From positions 107,690,823 to 107,754,822 of the forward strand of contig NC_064822.1 of the NCBI RefSeq assembly GCF_024166365.1: a stretch of 64,000 bases of DNA, read 5' to 3'. A program made the position numbers and the translations under genes. Below are positions 63,781 through 64,000 of the stretch, piece by piece. The number at the start of each line of letters is the position of its first letter. Within the stretch, counting starts at the first letter, position 1. The notes below the pieces were generated by a model. That model saw nothing but the letters and a program-made list of their open reading frames with translations, made no database searches and had not been told where the DNA came from. The DNA is from Elephas maximus indicus. Lineage: Eukaryota > Chordata > Mammalia > Proboscidea > Elephantidae.

Positions 63781-64000
63781 AACCAGTCTCCTAGTTGGCA
63801 CCTCTGCGTTGTTTTCCCTCCTAACGTCCCCTCATACTGTATCTAAAGCTCATTCCAAGGCAACTACTTTATCCTGTTGGCCAAAAGTGTATCTCTGTGA
63901 TTACTCCTCAGTGGGTTCTGGAAGCTGGAATTGTTCAGATAATCTGTTGAAGGCCATTTGATTTGGGATGCACAGACAAAGAGTTCTTTCAACCTAGATA

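Overview
The window is eukaryotic and mammalian: part of the type II hair (cuticular) keratin cluster. It carries many copies of a tRNA-derived SINE of the AfroSINE type, in both the long form and the internally shortened form, together with two copies of an RTE-clade LINE whose 3' end resembles the SINE tail. That repeat content points to an afrotherian, most likely a paenungulate (elephant, manatee or hyrax group) and probably elephant. The species cannot be fixed from sequence alone.

Layout. Four keratin genes alternate in orientation. (1) KRT81-like, minus strand, only exons 1-2 (611-2251); the rest lies left of the window. (2) KRT86, plus strand, all nine exons, 486 codons (12357-18816). 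(3) KRT83-like, minus strand, all nine exons, 486 codons (30377-40343). (4) A KRT85/KRT82/KRT84-like gene, plus strand, seven intact exons (52154-63353), exons 8-9 beyond the right edge. The fourth sits where human carries the pseudogene KRT89P (recalled), so it is a candidate functional KRT89. All exons have canonical type II keratin sizes (209, 61, 96, 165, 126, 221 and 32 nt for exons 2-8), GT-AG introns and matching phases. Each gene has a TATA box 60-120 bp before its ATG. All four share a CATAAA-type element 50-60 bp further upstream that fits the published HOXC13 consensus.

Between and inside the genes the DNA is mostly repeats: about 26 AfroSINE-type copies, a full-length RTE in KRT83 intron 5 with a 10-bp target duplication, a truncated RTE, several L1 and L2 pieces, MIRs, MER5A, fossil MaLR LTRs, a 369-bp hAT-like MITE with 78-bp inverted repeats and 8-bp target duplication, and a 54-bp minisatellite just upstream of gene 4.

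How the genes work together. Type II hair keratins pair with type I hair keratins to form the filaments of the hair shaft cortex and cuticle, cross-linked through head and tail cysteines. The first three genes are close paralogs with nearly identical head domains and long stretches of shared intron sequence, which suggests ongoing gene conversion. Their heads have together lost cysteines that human orthologs and the fourth gene retain. I found no exotic new system; the most interesting items are the intact fourth keratin, the shared cysteine loss, the promoter element and the MITE.
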